From NCBI GenBank assembly GCA_027452145.1, contig DAIDHB010000096.1:1-64000 (forward strand): a stretch of DNA of 64,000 nucleotides. The letters run 5' to 3'. Within the stretch, counting starts at the first letter, position 1. The number at the start of each line of letters is the position of its first letter. The stretch comes from Planctomycetales bacterium (GTDB lineage Bacteria; Planctomycetota; Planctomycetia; Isosphaerales; Isosphaeraceae). A model generated the notes under the pieces. That model was not told the origin of the DNA. It did no database searches and worked only from the letters and a program-made list of their open reading frames with translations. Positions 62,685-64,000 of this stretch are shown in pieces. Position numbers and translations under genes: made by a program.

Positions 62685-64000
62685 ATGAGCCCCGTCGATC
62701 GTCAGACTGCCGCCGGCGAAGATACGCTCGCCCACGTCCCGGGCGCGGGCGGGTCGGCGTCGGCCGACCTGAGCGGCACGACGCTGGGCGACTTCCAGGT
62801 CGAGCGCCTGCTCGGCCGCGGCGGAATGGGCGAGGTCTACCTGGCCACCCAGCTCAGCCTCAATCGACCGGTGGCCCTCAAGGTCCTCCGCCCCGAGGTA
62901 CTGGCGAAGCCGGGATACCTCGACCGCTTCATGGCGGAGGCGATCGCCGTCGCGAAGCTCAACCACCCGAGCATCGTCCACGTCTACGCCATGGACGAGA
63001 TCGAGGGGATCCACTTCATCGCGATGGAGTACGTCGAGGGGACCAACCTGCGGGAGTACGTCCGCAAGCGCGGAGCGCTGGACCTCCAGCAGGCCCTGGC
63101 CATCATGAAGCAGACCGGCCAGGCAATCGGCGCCGCCGGCGAGGCCGGGCTGATCCACCGCGACGTCAAGCCCGAGAACATCCTGATCGCTCGCCGCGGG
63201 CGGGTGAAGGTCGCCGACTTCGGCCTCTGCCGCCAGATGGATGAGGATTCCGCGCACCTGACGCAGGCGGGGACCACGATGGGCACCCCGGCCTACATGA
63301 GCCCCGAGCAGGCTCAGGGCCATCCCCTTGACCATCGCAGCGACCTCTACTCGCTCGGAGCGACCTTCTATTACATGCTCGCCGGCGTCCCTCCTTTCCG
63401 CGCCGACTCGCCGGTTGCTCTGGCGCTGAAGCAGGTGCGGGAGATCCCCAGCAGCCTGCTGATCCACCGGCCCGACCTGCCGCTCGAAATCGACCGGCTG
63501 GTGATGAAGCTCATGGCCAAGAACCCCGCCGACCGCTTCCAGTCGGCGGCCGAGATGCTGGCCGAGCTGGCGAGGATCCGCGAGACGATCCAGATCCCGC
63601 CATCCGCGTCCGGCGAGCCGGCGGACGGGCCCTATGCCCGCACCGAGGAATTCCCGGCCCCCGCACAATCGGCGAACGCGCCGACGCCCGCGACCGCAAC
63701 CGCGCCCACGGCCGCGACCCCGCGTGTCGCCCCGGCCCGGGCCCCCGCGCCGATCGAGGAGCGCCGGGGAAAAAGCCCGCAGCCCGCCGCCGCGGGACGG
63801 GACATCCCCGTCCCGGCGGATCCCGCGGGACCGGACGACGCGGCGGAGGGCCCACGTTCCGCGTTCAGCGGCTGGATTGCCACGGCCGCGGCCGCGGTGG
63901 GATTGCTGGCGGGCGGCCTGTCGGGATGGGCGGCCCGGTCGCCAGACGTCATGGCCCTTCCCGAGGGCTCGACGCGCCATGCCCCTGGCCTCTGGATCGA
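62685..64000 (+). CDS. Hanks-type Ser/Thr protein kinase, 3' end outside the window
   Basis: The frame is open from ATG 62685 to the window edge (438 codons seen). The kinase domain spans about residues 36-300, with the glycine loop LLGRGGMGEVYLA, Lys66 in VALKVL, Asp160 in HRDVKPENIL, Asp178 in ADFGL, and GTPAYMSPEQAQG. A proline/alanine-rich linker follows, then a membrane segment (WIATAAAAVGLLAGGLSGWA, about 398-417). The extracytoplasmic part is mostly missing. Unlike the neighbouring TPR kinase it has a normal DFG motif. No clear ribosome-binding site is seen. Confidence 0.87.
   Translation, partial: MSPVDRQTAAGEDTLAHVPGAGGSASADLSGTTLGDFQVERLLGRGGMGEVYLATQLSLNRPVALKVLRPEVLAKPGYLDRFMAEAIAVAKLNHPSIVHVYAMDEIEGIHFIAMEYVEGTNLREYVRKRGALDLQQALAIMKQTGQAIGAAGEAGLIHRDVKPENILIARRGRVKVADFGLCRQMDEDSAHLTQAGTTMGTPAYMSPEQAQGHPLDHRSDLYSLGATFYYMLAGVPPFRADSPVALALKQVREIPSSLLIHRPDLPLEIDRLVMKLMAKNPADRFQSAAEMLAELARIRETIQIPPSASGEPADGPYARTEEFPAPAQSANAPTPATATAPTAATPRVAPARAPAPIEERRGKSPQPAAAGRDIPVPADPAGPDDAAEGPRSAFSGWIATAAAAVGLLAGGLSGWAARSPDVMALPEGSTRHAPGLWI

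Noticed and set aside
62361-63980. Minus-strand open frame of 539 codons at the right edge
   Set aside because: The opposite strand encodes a complete kinase domain with all catalytic motifs, so the frame is a shadow.

Overview
The window looks like chromosomal DNA of a high-GC planctomycete, most likely of the Isosphaeraceae type (Isosphaera/Singulisphaera/Paludisphaera relatives). This is inferred from gene content, not from a marker gene. The signs are a DUF1559 prepilin-like protein, two PEP-CTERM exported proteins, an FG-GAP/ASPIC-UnbV protein, two large Ser/Thr kinases (one with a long TPR tail), a lysine-rich histone-H1-like protein, and GC-rich coding DNA whose strong third-position bias opens very long false frames on the opposite strand.

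Left part (1-20 kb), mostly housekeeping. After a gene-less edge with an orphan 3' half of a tRNA-Asp come a polyamine pair (pyruvoyl arginine decarboxylase plus a deoxyhypusine-synthase-like SpeY), sua5/tsaC, convergent ruvAB, an H1-like DNA-binding protein, a HEAT-repeat lipoprotein, a MutS2 without its Smr domain, glgB, nadA, a three-gene two-component operon, a split Tm-1-like pair, and a zeta-toxin-like kinase with a small partner.

Centre (20-40 kb), the most notable region. All genes are on the minus strand in the order: DUF-like protein, PfaD-type enoyl reductase, KS-AT-3xACP-KR-DH megasynthase (2343 aa), KS-CLF-AT-DH-DH megasynthase (1836 aa), OleA, OleB, OleC, OleD. The first three enzyme genes resemble the myxobacterial pfa1-pfa2-pfa3 type of polyunsaturated fatty acid synthase, but the third protein has no C-terminal acyltransferase. 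The four ole genes for head-to-head hydrocarbon synthesis follow directly. The simplest reading is one locus that makes long polyene acyl chains and joins two of them into a very long internal alkene. Zeta kinase and Tm-1-like genes continue the same strand with almost no gaps.

Right part (40-64 kb), mixed accessory and surface functions: a methyltransferase, glycolate oxidase Fe-S subunit, PEP-CTERM protein, PQQ-type sugar dehydrogenase, a PLP trans-sulfuration enzyme, PP2C phosphatase, fused M16 peptidase, DUF1559 protein, unknown acidic protein, FG-GAP protein, a second PEP-CTERM protein, a TPR kinase, an unknown exported protein, and a second kinase that runs off the right edge.

No rRNA, CRISPR array, insertion sequence or phage gene was recognised. 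No phosphopantetheinyl transferase, which the megasynthases need, was found in the window.
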